NCBI RefSeq assembly: GCF_008831285.2
Contig: NC_045139.1
Coordinates: 28,060,808 to 28,124,807, forward strand
Reading direction: 5' to 3'
Length of the DNA: 64,000 nucleotides
Source of the DNA: Nymphaea colorata
Taxonomy: Eukaryota; Streptophyta; Magnoliopsida; Nymphaeales; Nymphaeaceae
The position numbers and the translations under genes are program-made. Under the pieces are notes generated by a model, which saw only the letters and a program-made list of their open reading frames with translations, did no database searches and was not told the DNA's origin. Of this stretch, positions 36,849 through 49,958 are shown in pieces; position 1 is the first letter of the stretch; each line of letters opens with the position of its first letter.

Positions 36849-37729
36849 ATGAAGCCGGTGGTGGGTGTGGTGGTGTCGAACAAGATGCAGAAGTCGGTGG
36901 TGGTGGCGGTGGATCACCTCTTCCATCACAAGTTGTATAACCGATACATTAGGAGGACCAGTAAGTTCATGGCCCATGACGAGAACAATGACTGCAACAT
37001 TGGCGATCGGGTTCGTTACTAGTTCTTTCTCGCTCTTTCTCCCTATCGCGATGTCGGCATGCAATTAGATGATTAGCAGGACATCTTGGTCTTGCTTTCT
37101 GTGTGTGATTTCCATCACCAGCTTGAAAATGAGCCGTTTCTCATTATACCATGTCGAGGATCTGATTCACTTCAAATTTTGCTCATACACGAACATATCC
37201 TTATGGTTTAGCGAGGAAAATATGAGATTGAATCCACTTCTATGGGAGTCTACGGATTAACGAGGAAAGTCTGGGATTCTATTCTCTTCAAATTCTCACT
37301 ATCCTTCGACCCCTTTTTCCCTTTATATCAAGACTGAGGGAATATGGTTTCTTTTCCCTTCTACCAGGATTGGAGGAAATTTTTATTTTGATTTTCTTGG
37401 ATTTTTGCTTACATGAAGGGAATTGGTTCCGTAATGCATTTTCTCGTTGGTCTGGTATTACCATTACAGTTCAAGACTGATAACCTCCTTTTCAGTCAGG
37501 ACAAATGAAAGCCTGTTTTGGTCTCTTTTATATTTCTTCGTCTTCTTCTTGTGATTTTAGTTGGTGAATTTTCCTTTTAATTAGGAGTGGGTTTTTTTTT
37601 GTTCTCATTGTGCTTCTTCAGGTGAAGCTTGATCCTTCAAGACCCCTGAGCAAGAGAAAACGCTGGGTTGTTGCTGAGATATTGAAGAAGGCCATGATTT
37701 ATGTCCCCCTGCGGCAGAAAAACCACTAG
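36849..37729 (+). CDS. RPS17: Mitochondrial small-subunit ribosomal protein uS17 (nuclear gene, two exons)
   Basis: uS17 is an OB-fold protein that binds 16S-type rRNA early in small-subunit assembly. Exon 1 is 36849-37010 (54 codons: [20 protein letters not shown]..., ending NIGDR). A phase-0 intron runs from GTTCGT at 37011 to TTCTTCAG at 37621. Exon 2 is 37622-37729 ([20 protein letters not shown]..., stop TAG). The product is 89 residues, intact. [35 protein letters not shown] and [11 protein letters not shown] are the uS17 signature blocks. The immediate MKPVVG start without a plastid transit peptide fits the plant mitochondrial form rather than chloroplast RPS17. The C-terminus after IYVP is short (LRQKNH), whereas plant relatives usually carry a longer, poorly conserved tail. 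A telo-box lies upstream. Confidence 0.88.
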
Positions 37730-40700
37730 GAGATTCTAAGTCCAAATAAGGTTTAATTTTGGTAGCTGATCTGGTCATTCTCTTGTCATCGAGTGCTAAA
37801 CCCGTTCTTGTATGGTAATTGTACTACTATGCTTCTTTGGAGATAATTTATTTGGTAGTTATTATCCGGAATTTCCAACTGGTCCATCGTACATAGTTGC
37901 TTCACAATACTAATGTGGACACTCTTTCATTGTGGATAATGAAGAATTTTATGTTGTCCTTTTTAGATGGAGTCCGTTATTTGAACATCGTTGGTGAAAG
38001 ATGACGATGTTGGTGGCACTGGAAAGAATGACCTTGAAGCATTCTTTCTCACTTTTCCTGCTTTGCCCAATTCGAACCCATGCATTGTTTATGCTGTCTC
38101 GAACTCATGTTCATTGTCAATTTTGTTTCATTTCCATCCGTCTTCAGTTGTCAGTCATCAAAAGGTTGTTCGAACTTTTGGGATTTAATGTCACCACATT
38201 TTCTTCTATGTCCAGTTTCTAGGCACCCAAACATCTTCCAGGTAAGACATAGCCGATGCCACCACGATAAAATTCTCAAAACGTCTGTAGCCACTGCATC
38301 TCGTTGATCAATGTAATGCTTTGAGCTCCTTATGCCGGACTAATTTTTTTTTCAGCTGTGCCAGTTTCAGCCATTTCTGAGCAAGAGATTTTCTTGGGGA
38401 GACCTTAAAACTGGTTTTCTGAGGAATGATGTCTGTTTATAAGGTACTCATTTGTTTCATCAGGTGCGAAGCAAAACCCACTTTATCTGCATGGGTCGTA
38501 CAGTCCCATATCAACAGAAAGTTGACTCCTGCCTGGGGAAGATTGGTTCTAGGTTGCCTTCATAATAAGCTGGAGGTGATGAATTTAATTGCATTTTTTA
38601 TGATATTGGTGACTGATTTGGACATACAATTTATATACAGTGGTGAATTTGACGCACTTTGTGGTCTTGTACATTATCCTGTTTGGCAAACACTTTTTGT
38701 TGCATGATGTTCATGTGAAACAAAGCACTGGATGTTCTGGTTAGAACAATTTGGTGCTAATTACCAAATATATCTTTTATATTGGGAGTTTGGAATTGGA
38801 AAAACCCAGTTATCCATGATAAAGGAACAACCTTTGGTTTTGGAGTAGAAGGCAATGTCAATGGCTCCAACTTTTTCTGGACAAGTGATGGCACATTAAA
38901 ATGCATAATGAGCAATGTACCCGAAATAAAGAAAAACCAGACAACAGGGAAAGAACATCTTTGGCTTCACATACCCCAATACAGTGAATATGAAACCTGA
39001 AAGCCCTAAAAGTACTTGTGAGGAATTTCCTTTATCATCGCATGGGGAGAAGTTACAAGGAGGGACTTCAAAACTTGGTGTTTGCACCTAAGACTATTGT
39101 GAGTGCAGTTCCTAGCCTACAATATTTGGATTAGAGGGCATACACTTCACATTCAAACATTTTCATCCTGGCCCAGTTTTATCATCAGCTTGTGAATCTG
39201 ACCACATTGATTAAATGTCGCAAGTAGGTTCATCCCTTGCTATATTGTCAAGTTTGGGTATGCCTGCCATTGAAAGGGAGGAAACCGAACGGTTTTCCAA
39301 CCTAGGCCTTTCATTATATGGCATTTAATGGGATCTTTTTCCCTCAGCCTGGTTTCAGGGGTTTAACTGAAAGAGAAAAAGGACGCCTTACTAATGTTTG
39401 GAACGTCACTTTCGAATAGTGAATGCGATGATCTGTGAAAACATTCTCCTTACTAATTTTTGAAATGCCTCTTTTGGTCTATAAACACTTTCTTTATGTT
39501 GCAATAATTTAACTACATAACAATATATCTAGTGCATGTGGTGAGTTTGGATTTTAGTAGGAAAAATTTTCTTATTTCTTGATACATAATCGCAGTTATA
39601 TTGAGTGGATGCTGAACATGGAATTTGATTCTTCAAACAAACATGGTATTTTGGTCCGTATGAATGTTTTTGGCAGTTTCATTTAGTCACCTTGTTCACT
39701 AAGCTCAGAAATTTTGGAACTTTCTACTGCTCAATTATTTCAACAGTTCGTGCACTGTTCAATTATGTTTAAGGGTGGGCTACCACGATGAAGGAATTTG
39801 GTGGTAACACTATGTCAACGTTGATTAAACCTGGTAGTCTTTGCCAACATATTTGCTAGATAAAAGTTATCTTTTGGTGTTAAATAGATCTGTATAAAGG
39901 AGAAAAAACAGTCTGAGAATGAGGAAGTTTGTGAAACCTTCTAAAAATGTGGAACGATCTTAATTGGTTAATCTCTCATTTTGGGACAAACTGTTAGAGG
40001 TTGAGGATGTTTTTGGCTCCTGAATCAGCTGAAGATAGTAAAGCTCCTATGTGCATCTATAAAACTGGCCAATGCCGAGTTTAGAAACCCTTGCTCGAGT
40101 CAGAGGGTGTTTTTCCCTTCTGCACCTTTCTGCCATTGGGGAATTTCTACGGTGGGTTCCGAAATTTGAGAACAACATTCATGCTCTACTTCTGCTGTAA
40201 GTGTAAAATGGTGATACATTGTCTAGCATGGCATATATATCAGCATGAACCTTTACTTGTTTCATTGGATGCCAGGATTCAAGTGGACGGTCATTTGAAT
40301 CTCAAAGCTTAATGTATTTGTCTCATAGCGCATGATCTGATATCGACCAGCCTCTTTCTGTCTGTCCCATGAAACAAGGAACATGTTTTCGTGTATGGGC
40401 CTAAAATCGCATAATGGTTTATGCCAAGCAATTCGCGGCTGCGTATTGAACCTTTGAACTCCAACTCCAAGTTCTCAAATTTAATCTTCAAGGAGTTGGA
40501 AAAAAGGATTTTCTCGGTTTGATCGCACATTATTTCTTTTTCCGTTTTAGATTGCTTAGCGTGCACACGTGCTGATTTAATCAATTGCAACCACGAACAG
40601 AGGCATCCTCAAGTACCCTTCACCACGGCGACACCAAAAGGAAAGGTCGCAGAGCTCTGCAGCTCTCTCAACGGCTTAGAATAAAGCTATGACCACAGCT

Positions 40701-41863
40701 GCCTATGGTGAGGATCTTTTCTCAGCCGTTCCATCCCTTGAGTTCCTTTTGCATTCTTAGGCGCAGATTTGTGTACAAGGTTTTGTATTGATAACTGGAT
40801 CCTGTTTACTCCATCAGACCTGATATTGATAACATTGGCTTTGATGAATTCCAACTAAGGGACGAGAACTTCAAAGCCCCTTCAGAAACAAGGGAACCCG
40901 TGGAAAACAAAATCCAACAACAATGTCACTGGTTCAAATGGTTCTGATATCTTCAGAGATTCAGTTAGAACCCAATTTGCGATTTGGACTTGGAAGGAAA
41001 AAAAAAATTCCAAATAAATTCAGATTGGATCTGAATACATCAATCAAAATGAAGTAGTTCGAACCGTATCTTTATGTCGGATATTGGCTAATTCCTAATC
41101 AAAGTCAAATGCAAGCGCAACTGTTGTATGCATATATATGTAATGTTTTAGGCTTTCATTATTGGATTGGAGCGTCTCATATCACAGGTTTCAACTCTAC
41201 CTGGTCGGATCTTACTTAGACTCATATTCAATTGAATCTAACACTGTAGGTTTGATTCATAGTACTAAAACCTAATTTCATACAGAACCGATTTGCACAC
41301 TACCTTGAGATTCCGGATGTCAGTCTCACTCGTCCGGCGGACGACGTCCGCTCCAGCTATCTGGAAAGATCCGCATAAGAATTTCTAGAGAATCTTTGAA
41401 ATTATAAATTTCAAGCTGGACATTTTAAATTAAATAATTTCACGGTTGAATTGATGATGATTTGTGGCTCCCCTAAATTGTTCTTAAAGTTCGAAACAGG
41501 TGTTCGCTTTTGTGGAAAAAAAAAAAAAAAAACTTGACTGGTGATTTGACTAGAAGATCGGTTAGCATGAATCAACAAATTTTGAAATTTGAACTTCGTA
41601 TTTATTTAAGATTGTAAGAGATTGAGTGCAGCGGACTGAAAATTGAAAATTCCATTGCCTTGATCGTTTTTGGACCGAGAAATTTCATTTTCCCTCCGCT
41701 CTTTCGCCTCCGACTTGGCTCCCTCTGCCTTCTGTTATATTGTCCATTTGCTAAGTGGGAAGACCAGAGATATCGTCCCTAGGGAGCGCGGTGAACACAG
41801 CTCGCTCCTCGGATCGTGTGGACGCGGGCTATCGGGCAGTTATTCAAAGGTGCGATCGTGATT
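37730..41863. other. Intergenic DNA, no gene recognised
   Basis: The first few hundred bases should include the uS17m 3' untranslated region. The rest has short frames without recognisable domains, including three overlapping frames at 37991-38307. A GC-richer patch at 41640-41860 could be a host exon or 5' region interrupted by the LINE, but nothing identifies it. Confidence 0.4.
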
Positions 41864-44800
41864 GTTTTTTTTTTTTTTTATTTGAAATAGAGCCGAATTG
41901 AACTTCAAGCTGTTCCGATGCAAGCCTACGGGGAGATTAGGTCACTCAACCTTTTTATCAGAACAAAATCAGCTGTACAAAATCTGCACAAAATCAACTG
42001 AGCCACAAGCACTATGGAGACAAAACAGCAGTGCTCAGCAGTAGATGATCATCAAGTAACAAAAAGAAAGGACTTAGTTGAGGAAAAGCTTATCAGCCAG
42101 CCCCTAGCGTCAGAGTACTCAGTTTTTGAACAACATCCACTATCATGTCACTACCATCAACCACAGTCTGAGTTATTGCTTCAAGGATTGCCGGGAAGTT
42201 CCTTAGGAATTGGGATCGTCCTTCCAGTCCTCTGGTCAACAAACGTTTCCATTTGAAGCTGTTAGCGAAATTCCCAATCTGACCACCTAGGAGGTCAATG
42301 TTTCCTAGAAGTTTCTCCATTACATGCATTTTAGGGCATACCAAATCTGCTGAATCTAAAATAACAGCTGCCTAAAGGGCTACCATAGAGTGTCTACAAT
42401 AGATAGCACCAACCCAGGACTGATTAGGATAATGGAAAGACAGAACGTGGGCATGATAATGGCACCTGTTACTCGGTTGGTGATGAACTGTAATAAGCCA
42501 TATTCCAGCCGTAGCTGGAGCTGCTGGACTTCTTTGGCATCCACCGCCTTATGGCCTGAGGGATGGTGAAGGTGGCCCATTATGGTAGGCCTCAATCCTT
42601 AATGACCATAACTTTCCAACATATGGTAGGGAAGATCATTTCCCAGCATCTTCCAATCCAGCCCCTTGTAAATGATGTAAAATGCCACTTCGTATAACAC
42701 CGACATGTGGGGGAATCTTTTAATTGGAAATTTCCTAATGATGGCTGCCCAAACATTGGGAGAAATCTTGTACCCAATGAAGAGATGCCTCTGGTCCTCC
42801 TCTTGACATTTGCATAATGGACATCTATTAAGCAATTGAAAACCAAGTTTTTTTAACATATCCTGGGTTGGCAATCGATCTTCACAAGCAAAAAAATCTG
42901 TCTACAAAAATCTGGGGTGACAGCGAGCAGACCAAACCCAGCTTCTCCACTGATGCGAAGGGGCAGTCTTGCGAATAGAATCCCAAACATCTGATTTCTT
43001 CCAAGTAGATATATCATTTCCTTCCCAAGTGAGACGATCAGACACGCGACCCTCATCTAAATGGCACCCTTGTAGCTTACCTGAAATGAGGAGTTTAAGC
43101 TCATCATCCCAATGCATCTCGTTAAAGGATTCAAACACTTGAGACTGTCAATTTTGGCCTATGCAAAATTTGTCCAATCATACCATATGGGACCTCCTTA
43201 ATGGGCACCGACGAATTCCATTTGTCTACCAAAAAATAAGCTTCATTTCCATCAAAGATCTGCCAGTGAACCTGTTCTTAATGTCGTTCCAATGCTTTAA
43301 CATCATCTTTTAGAGCCATGAATGGTGTGATATAGCCTTGCATGTCTATAAACCTTCCTCACTAAGATATTTCTTTTGCATAATTGGGGTCTAGAGTTTA
43401 TCTATGGTAGGAATACTGACAGTTAGATGGTGCAGTGCAGCTTGGTTCAGTTCCACGAGATGTTTAATGCCAATCCCACCCTCACTAAATGGTTTGGACA
43501 GCTGTTTCCAACAATATAATGAGATTTCCTATTTTCTGGCCATTCGTTCCATAAAAACATTGTCATAATCTTCTCAATGTACTTAAGAGTCTTCGGAGGG
43601 GTTGGGGGCACTGATATCCAATAATCCAGTCTGCGAAATCACTTTTTTAAGAAAGCAAACAAACTCTCCTTGAGTACGACGAGAGTTTGCTTTTCCATTC
43701 AGCTAATTGACTTGATATTTTCCGTATAAGGCCTTTGCATAACGCAATTGACATGTTACCTGCAAAAAGAGGAATACCCAAGTAGTTCAAAGGAAGAGTA
43801 GAACGGTTCCATCCAAGGGTATTTTGCAATCAAGTTTCTCCGTCATTATCCATATGAAAAAACAACATATTAGACTTAGCCGCATTAACAATGAGGCCTG
43901 AACGCTTCTAAAATAGATCTAATGGAGGATGGAGCTGCAGTGAAAAAACAAAGAATATCATCAGCATAGAAGATACTCGGCACTGCTTTTACCCGATAAG
44001 CAATAGAAGAGGGACTGACCTTGTCCTGATCTTGAGGTCGTTGAAAATGGCGCTGAAAAATCTCCATAGCCGTCATGAACAAATAAGGCGAAATAGGATC
44101 TCCCTGGTGGATTCCTGTCGATGGATTTATGAATTCTCCCCTAGCACCATTAATTGACACTGAGAAAGACATAGTAGAAACACATGTCATAATGTGTTGT
44201 ATCCATCTCCCATGAAATCCAAGGCGCATTCAAGCCATTGCAAGAAAGTTCCAATTAAGACGATTATATGCTTTAGAGAGTTCTGCTTTAAAGGCCACCG
44301 AAAGGAATTGCATGCTATTGAGACCTTGGATTGTCTCATGAGCAATGACTATGTTGTCCTTGATGTGTCTACCTTTGAGAAAGGCACATTGTTCAGGGAA
44401 GATAATTCGAGCTAAAATTGCCTTCATCCTCTCGGCTAATACGAGAAAAGATTTTAGATAGGTTAATCTTCCTAACCAATCTCTCAGTTTGAAAAGAATT
44501 TATTAACTGCAAGGAAGACATCTTTGCCCACTATGCTCCAGAACTGCTGATAGCAACATGCCGAAAATCCATCCGGGCTAGGAGAGTTATATTTGTCCAT
44601 AGAGAAAACATCTTTCTTTACTTCCTGAAACAAAAGCCAGAAGAGTAGCATTTCTTCCTCACTGAGCAACTTATTTTCAGCTAAATCCTTCATAAGAACC
44701 CCTGAAGAATTATCCTCAGATAGTAAGGAGCAAAAACAAGATTCACATATACCTCTGATAGCTAAAGGGTCCCGAGACAAACCTGAAGGGCCTTCCATCT

Positions 44801-45535
44801 CAGTGATATGGTTAATGTGGTCTCTGCCTTTGACGATTTCATGGAAGAATTTAGTATTACAGTCTCCTTCCTTGTTCCATTTGGCTCTAGACTTTTGCTT
44901 GCACAGGAGCTCCTCATCATTCAAGGAGTCAATCAGTTCCTTCATGATATTTAATTCTTGTGTAGATAATGCCTCATCATTTTGAGAGCTCGATGCTTGG
45001 ATACTCTCTAATTCGTTGTGGAGATTCTTGATCTTGTCTAATACGTTTCCACAATGTAATTTGTTCCATTCAACATGCCAACTGTCACTGCCTCTAATTT
45101 GGTAATCACCTTAATCATGGAGCAGCTTTGACTGGTATACTCCACTTCTCTCAAACAATTTGGTGACATCTTTGCTTCTTCCCCCAAAAGAGCAAATATT
45201 TAAATAATTTCTTACGAAAGAGTCATTTCATGGGGTCCATTACTAACATAGAAAAAAGGTAATGATCAAGCATAGAGCACGGGTGGATATGAAGCTTGAA
45301 CCTGCCTTTAAAACAATTCCACCAATGATTGTTAACCAAACACCAATCAAATCTGTAGAGAACCTTTCCTTGTCCAAGTCTATTATTAGACCAGGTATAA
45401 TGAGTGTTCCTATCTTCTAAGACTACTAAGCTACAATTTGACAATAAGAAGGAGAAGGGAATACAAGAACTAAGGTTGGGAGCATGCCCTGTCTTGTCCC
45501 ATGCATTCTTTAAAGCATTAAAGTCTTCCCGTGTC
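41864..45535 (-). mobile_element. Decayed L1-type LINE (5' truncated)
   Basis: On the minus strand, in order, the pieces are: the end of an endonuclease domain (about 45535-45223, with YTWSNNRLGQGKVLYRFDW), the linker and RT start (44945-44484, KSRAKWNKEGDCNTKFFHE, PSPDGFSACCYQQFW), RT (44427-43885, FLKGRHIKDNIVIAHE, GIHQGDPISPYLF, FYADD), the region LPLNYLGIPLFAG (43829-43647), and a zinc-binding segment (42874-42599, LNRCPLCKCQEEDQRHLF). This is the plant L1 layout. A T-run at 41864-41879 on the plus strand is the likely poly(A) tail. Stops and frameshifts separate every part. The 5' end stops inside satellite-like sequence, and no target duplication was identified. Confidence 0.8.
43885..44427 (-). 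pseudogene. LINE reverse transcriptase fragment
   Basis: The catalytic box FYADD is kept, as are the fingers block GIHQGDPISPYLF and the KGRHIKDNIVIAHE block. Two frames are needed to read it (44427-44230 and 44229-43885) and a frameshift joins them. The enzyme would copy RNA at a nicked target in a live element. This copy is not functional. Confidence 0.8.
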
Positions 45536-45539
45536 CACG

Positions 45540-48500
45540 TAAACACAATTTTACATGAATGATACAACAGCATTAATGCACGATTTTTTGTATTTATCAC
45601 GTCCTTATAAACACCATTTTATTTGAGTGTATCGTAAAATGAATCCTACGGTCGCATTATCACAATCTATTTAATTTGACTACTTTTCATCTCAGAGAAA
45701 ACTCTTTTTTATCGTAAAACTAGTCCATACCGTGTTGTTTTCGTTGTCACATTTTTTTTTGAAGTGCTTATCTAGTCATTGCAAACATGATTTGGTTTGA
45801 GTATATCGTAAAACGAAACATGTACTTACATTATTGCAATCTATTTTATCCAATTGCTAATCATCTCTTAATGAACACCTTTTTATTATAAAGCCAGTCC
45901 ATATAGTGGTGTGGTCACTTTTAATTTTTTCGAGTGCTTATCGCGTCCTTGTCAACACAATATAACTTGAGTGTATTGTAAAACGAATCCTGTAGCTACA
46001 CTATCACACAATTGTTTGTGTTTATCGTGTCCTTGTAAACACAAATTAAGTTGTGTTTATTGTAAAATGAATCCTACAACTACTTTATCGCATGATTTTT
46101 TTGTCTGACTGCTTATCGCCTCTTACTAAAAACCTTTTTATCGTAAAAGCAATCCATATGGTGTCGTCGCATTTAATTTTACCAAGTGTTTATGGCATCC
46201 TATAGTTGTATTATTGCAATATATTTTGCACGACTACTTTTCGTGTCTTAGTAAATGTCTTTTTATCGTAAAACTAGTCTATACAGTGTTGTTATTTCAT
46301 TTAATTTTTTTTAGTGCTTATCGCATCCTTGTAAACACAGTTTTATTTGAGTGTATCATAAAACACATTCTGCAGTTGCTTATCGCAATCTGTTTTGTTT
46401 GACTGCTTATCACCTCCTTGTAGATGTGTTTTTATCGTAAAACCAGTTCATATAGTGTTATTGTCACATTTAGTTTTTCCAAGTGTTGATCACATCCTTA
46501 TAATCACGATTTTATTTGTTCTAGTAGTTGTATTATCGTAATCTATTTTGTCTGTTTGCTTATCGCCTCTTATTAAACACATTTTTATCATAAAACCATT
46601 TCGTACAATGTCGGTCTCGTATTTATTTTTTCTGCGTGCTTATCGTATCATTGTAAACATGATTTTATTTTACAGTATCGTAAAACAAATCCAGTAGTTG
46701 TGTTATCAAAACCTGTTTTGCTCGGCTGCTTATCTCCTCCTAATAAACACTTTTTTATCGTAAAACCAGTCCAACCAATCATTGTTGCATTTCATTTTTC
46801 CAAGTGCTCCTCATGTCCTTATAAACATGATTTTATTTGAGTGTATCATAAAACGAATTATATAGTTGCATTATCGCAATTTGTTTTGTCCGATCAGCTA
46901 ATATTGTGTTATTGTCGTATTAATGCTTATCCTATTCATGTAAACACGATTTTACACGAATGCTACAATAGGATTATCGCATGATTTTTTGTGTTTATCG
47001 AGTCTTTATAAACATGATTTTATTTGAGTGTATCGTAAAACGAATCCTGCGGTCCTGCTACCGTAATCTATTCCGTCTCACTACTTTTTGCCTCATAGAA
47101 AACTCCCTTTTGTCTTAAAACAAGTATATATAGTGTCGTTGTCATTGTCACATTTTTTTCTAAGCACTTATTTAGTCCATGTAAACACGATTTTATTTGA
47201 GTGTATCATGTAAAATGAATCATGTAGCTGCATTATCACATTCTATTTTGTCTAACTGCTAATAGTCTCTTAGTAAACAACCTTTTATCATAAAACCAGT
47301 CTATCTAGTGTCAAGGTCACTTTTAATTTTTTTTAGTGCTTATCGCGTCCTTGTAAGCACGACTTAACTTGAGTGTATCATAAAACAAATCCTGTAACTG
47401 CATTATCATATGATTTTTTGTGTTTATCGCGCCCTTGTAAACACGATTTAATTTGAGTGTATCATTAAAGAAATCATGTAGTTGCACACTACTGCAATCT
47501 GTTTTGTTCGACCAACCAATATTGTGTTATTGTCATATTTAATTTTTTCAAGTGCTTGTCGCGTCCACGCAAACATGATTTTACACAAATGCTACAACAA
47601 CATTATCGCACGATTTTCTATGTTTATTGAGTCCATATAAACATGATTTTATTTGAGTGTATCGTAAAACAAATCCCACGGTCGTGTTATCGCAATCTAT
47701 TATGTCTGACTACTTTTCACCTCATAGAAAACTCTTTTTTATCATAAAACAAGTCTACACAGTGTCATTGTCATTGTCGCATATTTTTTAAGCACTTATC
47801 TAGTCCATGTAAACACAATTTTATTTGAATGTATCGTAAAATGAATCATGTTTATCGCATTCTATTCTGTCCAACTACTAATTGCCGCTTAGTAAACACT
47901 TTTCTATTGTAAAACTAGTCCATATTGTGTCATGGTCACATTTTAATTTTTTTGAGTGCTTACCGTGTCCTTGTAAGCATGACATAAATTGAGTGTATCG
48001 TAAAGCAAATCATGTAGTTGTATTATCATACAATTTTTTGTGTTTATCACATCCTTGTAAACACAATTTAAATTGTGTGTATTGTAAAACAAGTCCTGCA
48101 GTTGCATTATTGCATCATTTTTTGCCTGACTGCTGTTCACCTCTTACTAAAAATCTTTCTATCATAAAAGTAGTCCATATAGTGGCGTTGTTATATTTAA
48201 TTTTTTCGAGTACTTATTGCATCCTTATGAACACAATTTTATTTCAGTATATCGTAAAATGAATCATGAAATTTCATTATCGCAATCTATTTTGTCAAAC
48301 TGTACATCGGCTCTTAGTAAACACATTTTTATTTTCTAACCAGTTGATACAATGTCGTTGTCGCATTTTAATTTTTTCGAGTGTTTTTCGCATCCTTATA
48401 AACACCATCTTATTTGAGTGTATAGTCAAACGAATCCTACAGTTATGTTATTGTAATCTATTTTGTCCAACTGTTTATTGCCTCTTAGTAAATGCCTTTT

Positions 48501-48890
48501 TTTAGTTAAACCAGTTCATATAGTGTTGTTGTCGCATTTAACTTTTTTTTTAGGGCTTATCATGTCCTTGTAAACACAAATTTACTTGAGTGTCATAAAA
48601 TCAATCCTACAATTGTGTTATCGCAATTTGTTTTGTCTGTCTACTTATCACCTCTTTGTGAACACCTTTCTAATATAAAACTAGTCCATACAGTGTCATT
48701 CTTGCATTTAATTTTTCTAAGTGCTTAATACATCCTTATAAAAATGATTTTATTTGAGTGTATTGTAAAATGAATCCACTAGTTGTGTTATCACATCCTC
48801 TTTTGTCCCACTACTAGTCACGTTTTAGTAAATACCTTTTTATCATAAAACCAGTCAAACCAATCATTGTCGCATTTAATTTTCATAATT
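45540..48890. repeat. Satellite array, about 170-bp monomer with 84-bp half units
   Basis: A marker word near GTGTATCGTAAAACGAATCC recurs at about 45627, 45801, 45971, 46053, 46351, 46673, 46841, 47028, 47201, 47372, 47457, 47657, 47830, 47993, 48077, 48247, 48418, 48590 and 48758. Most steps are 163-175 bp, with three of 82-85 bp and longer gaps where a marker was lost. The monomer also carries TTTATCGTAAAACCAGTCCATA and CTTATCGCGTCCTTGTAAAC. Copies differ by many base changes. The left edge meets the LINE fragment. There is no coding content. Confidence 0.9.
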
Positions 48891-49343
48891 TGCGGGGGCT
48901 GGTTGCTGTCCCTCCCACAAGAATACCTGAAGAAGGACGAGTGATGATAAAAGTTGAGGCAAAGTCACCAAGTACACCACCAATCTCCTACGAGAATGTA
49001 AGGGAGTTGCACTCAAGATGATTCCACATGAGAGTTCAACCACGATAGATAAACCAAAGGCCATCTTTCAAGAACTAAGTCAGCTTTCCACTCAACTAAA
49101 AGAAGGGAAAAAATGGAAGGTTGGGACGGTGAAGATTAACGCTTGATCAACTGGGACCTCCCTATCAAGGACAATGACCCTACTTCCAGAGGGGCAGGGG
49201 CATAAAAGAGAGGTGGCAGAAGAAATAAAGACAATGGGAGAAAAATGGACTTCCTGCAATATTGAAAGAACTGGACAGAGAGCCTTGAGCTTGCATTCTG
49301 GAGATCTGGCAATGGAGAGACCCTAGAAGGAATCGCAATGTCA

Positions 49344-49384
<41 letters not shown>

Positions 49385-49589
49385 TTTCGAGGATTACCAT
49401 CATACTCTAATTGTCAAACTTCAAAAGTACAATTTAAAGGACTTTGGATCTCTCTTACCCATAGTCGCATAGTTTTACTTGACTTCCTTATATCTTACAC
49501 CATTCTAGGCTGGCTAGTGAAACTTAAACATGGAGTACAAAGAGAACAGGAAAATCAGGAATTCTTAAGTGAACAAGATTGGACTAGAA
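48891..49589. other. Intergenic DNA between satellite and Copia nest
   Basis: No gene is recognised. A (GA)n tract of about 18 units lies at 49347-49382. Confidence 0.45.
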
Positions 49590-49713
49590 TATGATAAACA
49601 GAAAGCATCAGGTGAAATATTCAGAACTTTCATCATTTGAAATGGTTCGTGAACCTAAAGGCCATTACATTTTTATGCATCTTCCTCATGAGAGAGCTTC
49701 ATCTAATTTGAAT
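49590..49713 (+). repeat. First part of a split 260-bp tandem unit
   Basis: This matches 58810-58925 closely (TTCAGAACTTTCATCATTTG, then TTTTTATGCATCTT). The unit is cut at 49713 by the Copia element and resumes after it at 58661. The function of the unit is unknown. Confidence 0.85.
49709..49713. other. Target site duplication TGAAT, left copy
   Basis: TGAAT lies directly before the left LTR and again directly after the right LTR at 58661-58665. The undisturbed sequence in the neighbouring tandem copy has TGAAT once, followed by AATGAAGCC, as expected for a 5-bp duplication made by a copia integrase. Confidence 0.92.
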
Positions 49714-49949
49714 TGTTGAGAAAGCTGGAGAAAGAGAGGGAACCAAAGAGAACGAGAAAAGAGAGAGAGAGAGAGAATAAACTTTCTTATTCATTGCTAA
49801 CCCTAATCTCTTATTTAAAGAGAGAATAAGGGTCGGCTAGAGTCTTTACACAAGAGAGACAAATAAAGATATAAATGACTGAAGAAGACTCTAACTTTTA
49901 AATAATCAGAAAACTACCACACTTAAGTATAAACTTTTTAATTTCAACA
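49714..49949 (-). repeat. 3' LTR of the Copia element (236 bp)
   Basis: The plus-strand sequence runs TGTTGAGAAAGCTGG to AATTTCAACA, with TG and CA ends. Compared with the 5' LTR it has 4 extra bases in each of two GA-rich places and three base substitutions. Confidence 0.93.
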
Positions 49950-49958
49950 CTCCCCCTC
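49950..49958 (-). other. Polypurine tract
   Basis: On the minus strand GAGGGGGAG lies directly before the 3' LTR. It primes plus-strand DNA synthesis in LTR elements. Confidence 0.85.

Noticed and set aside
45540-48890. CRISPR-like array
   Set aside because: Repeats are contiguous 170-bp diverged monomers without unique spacers, which is a satellite.
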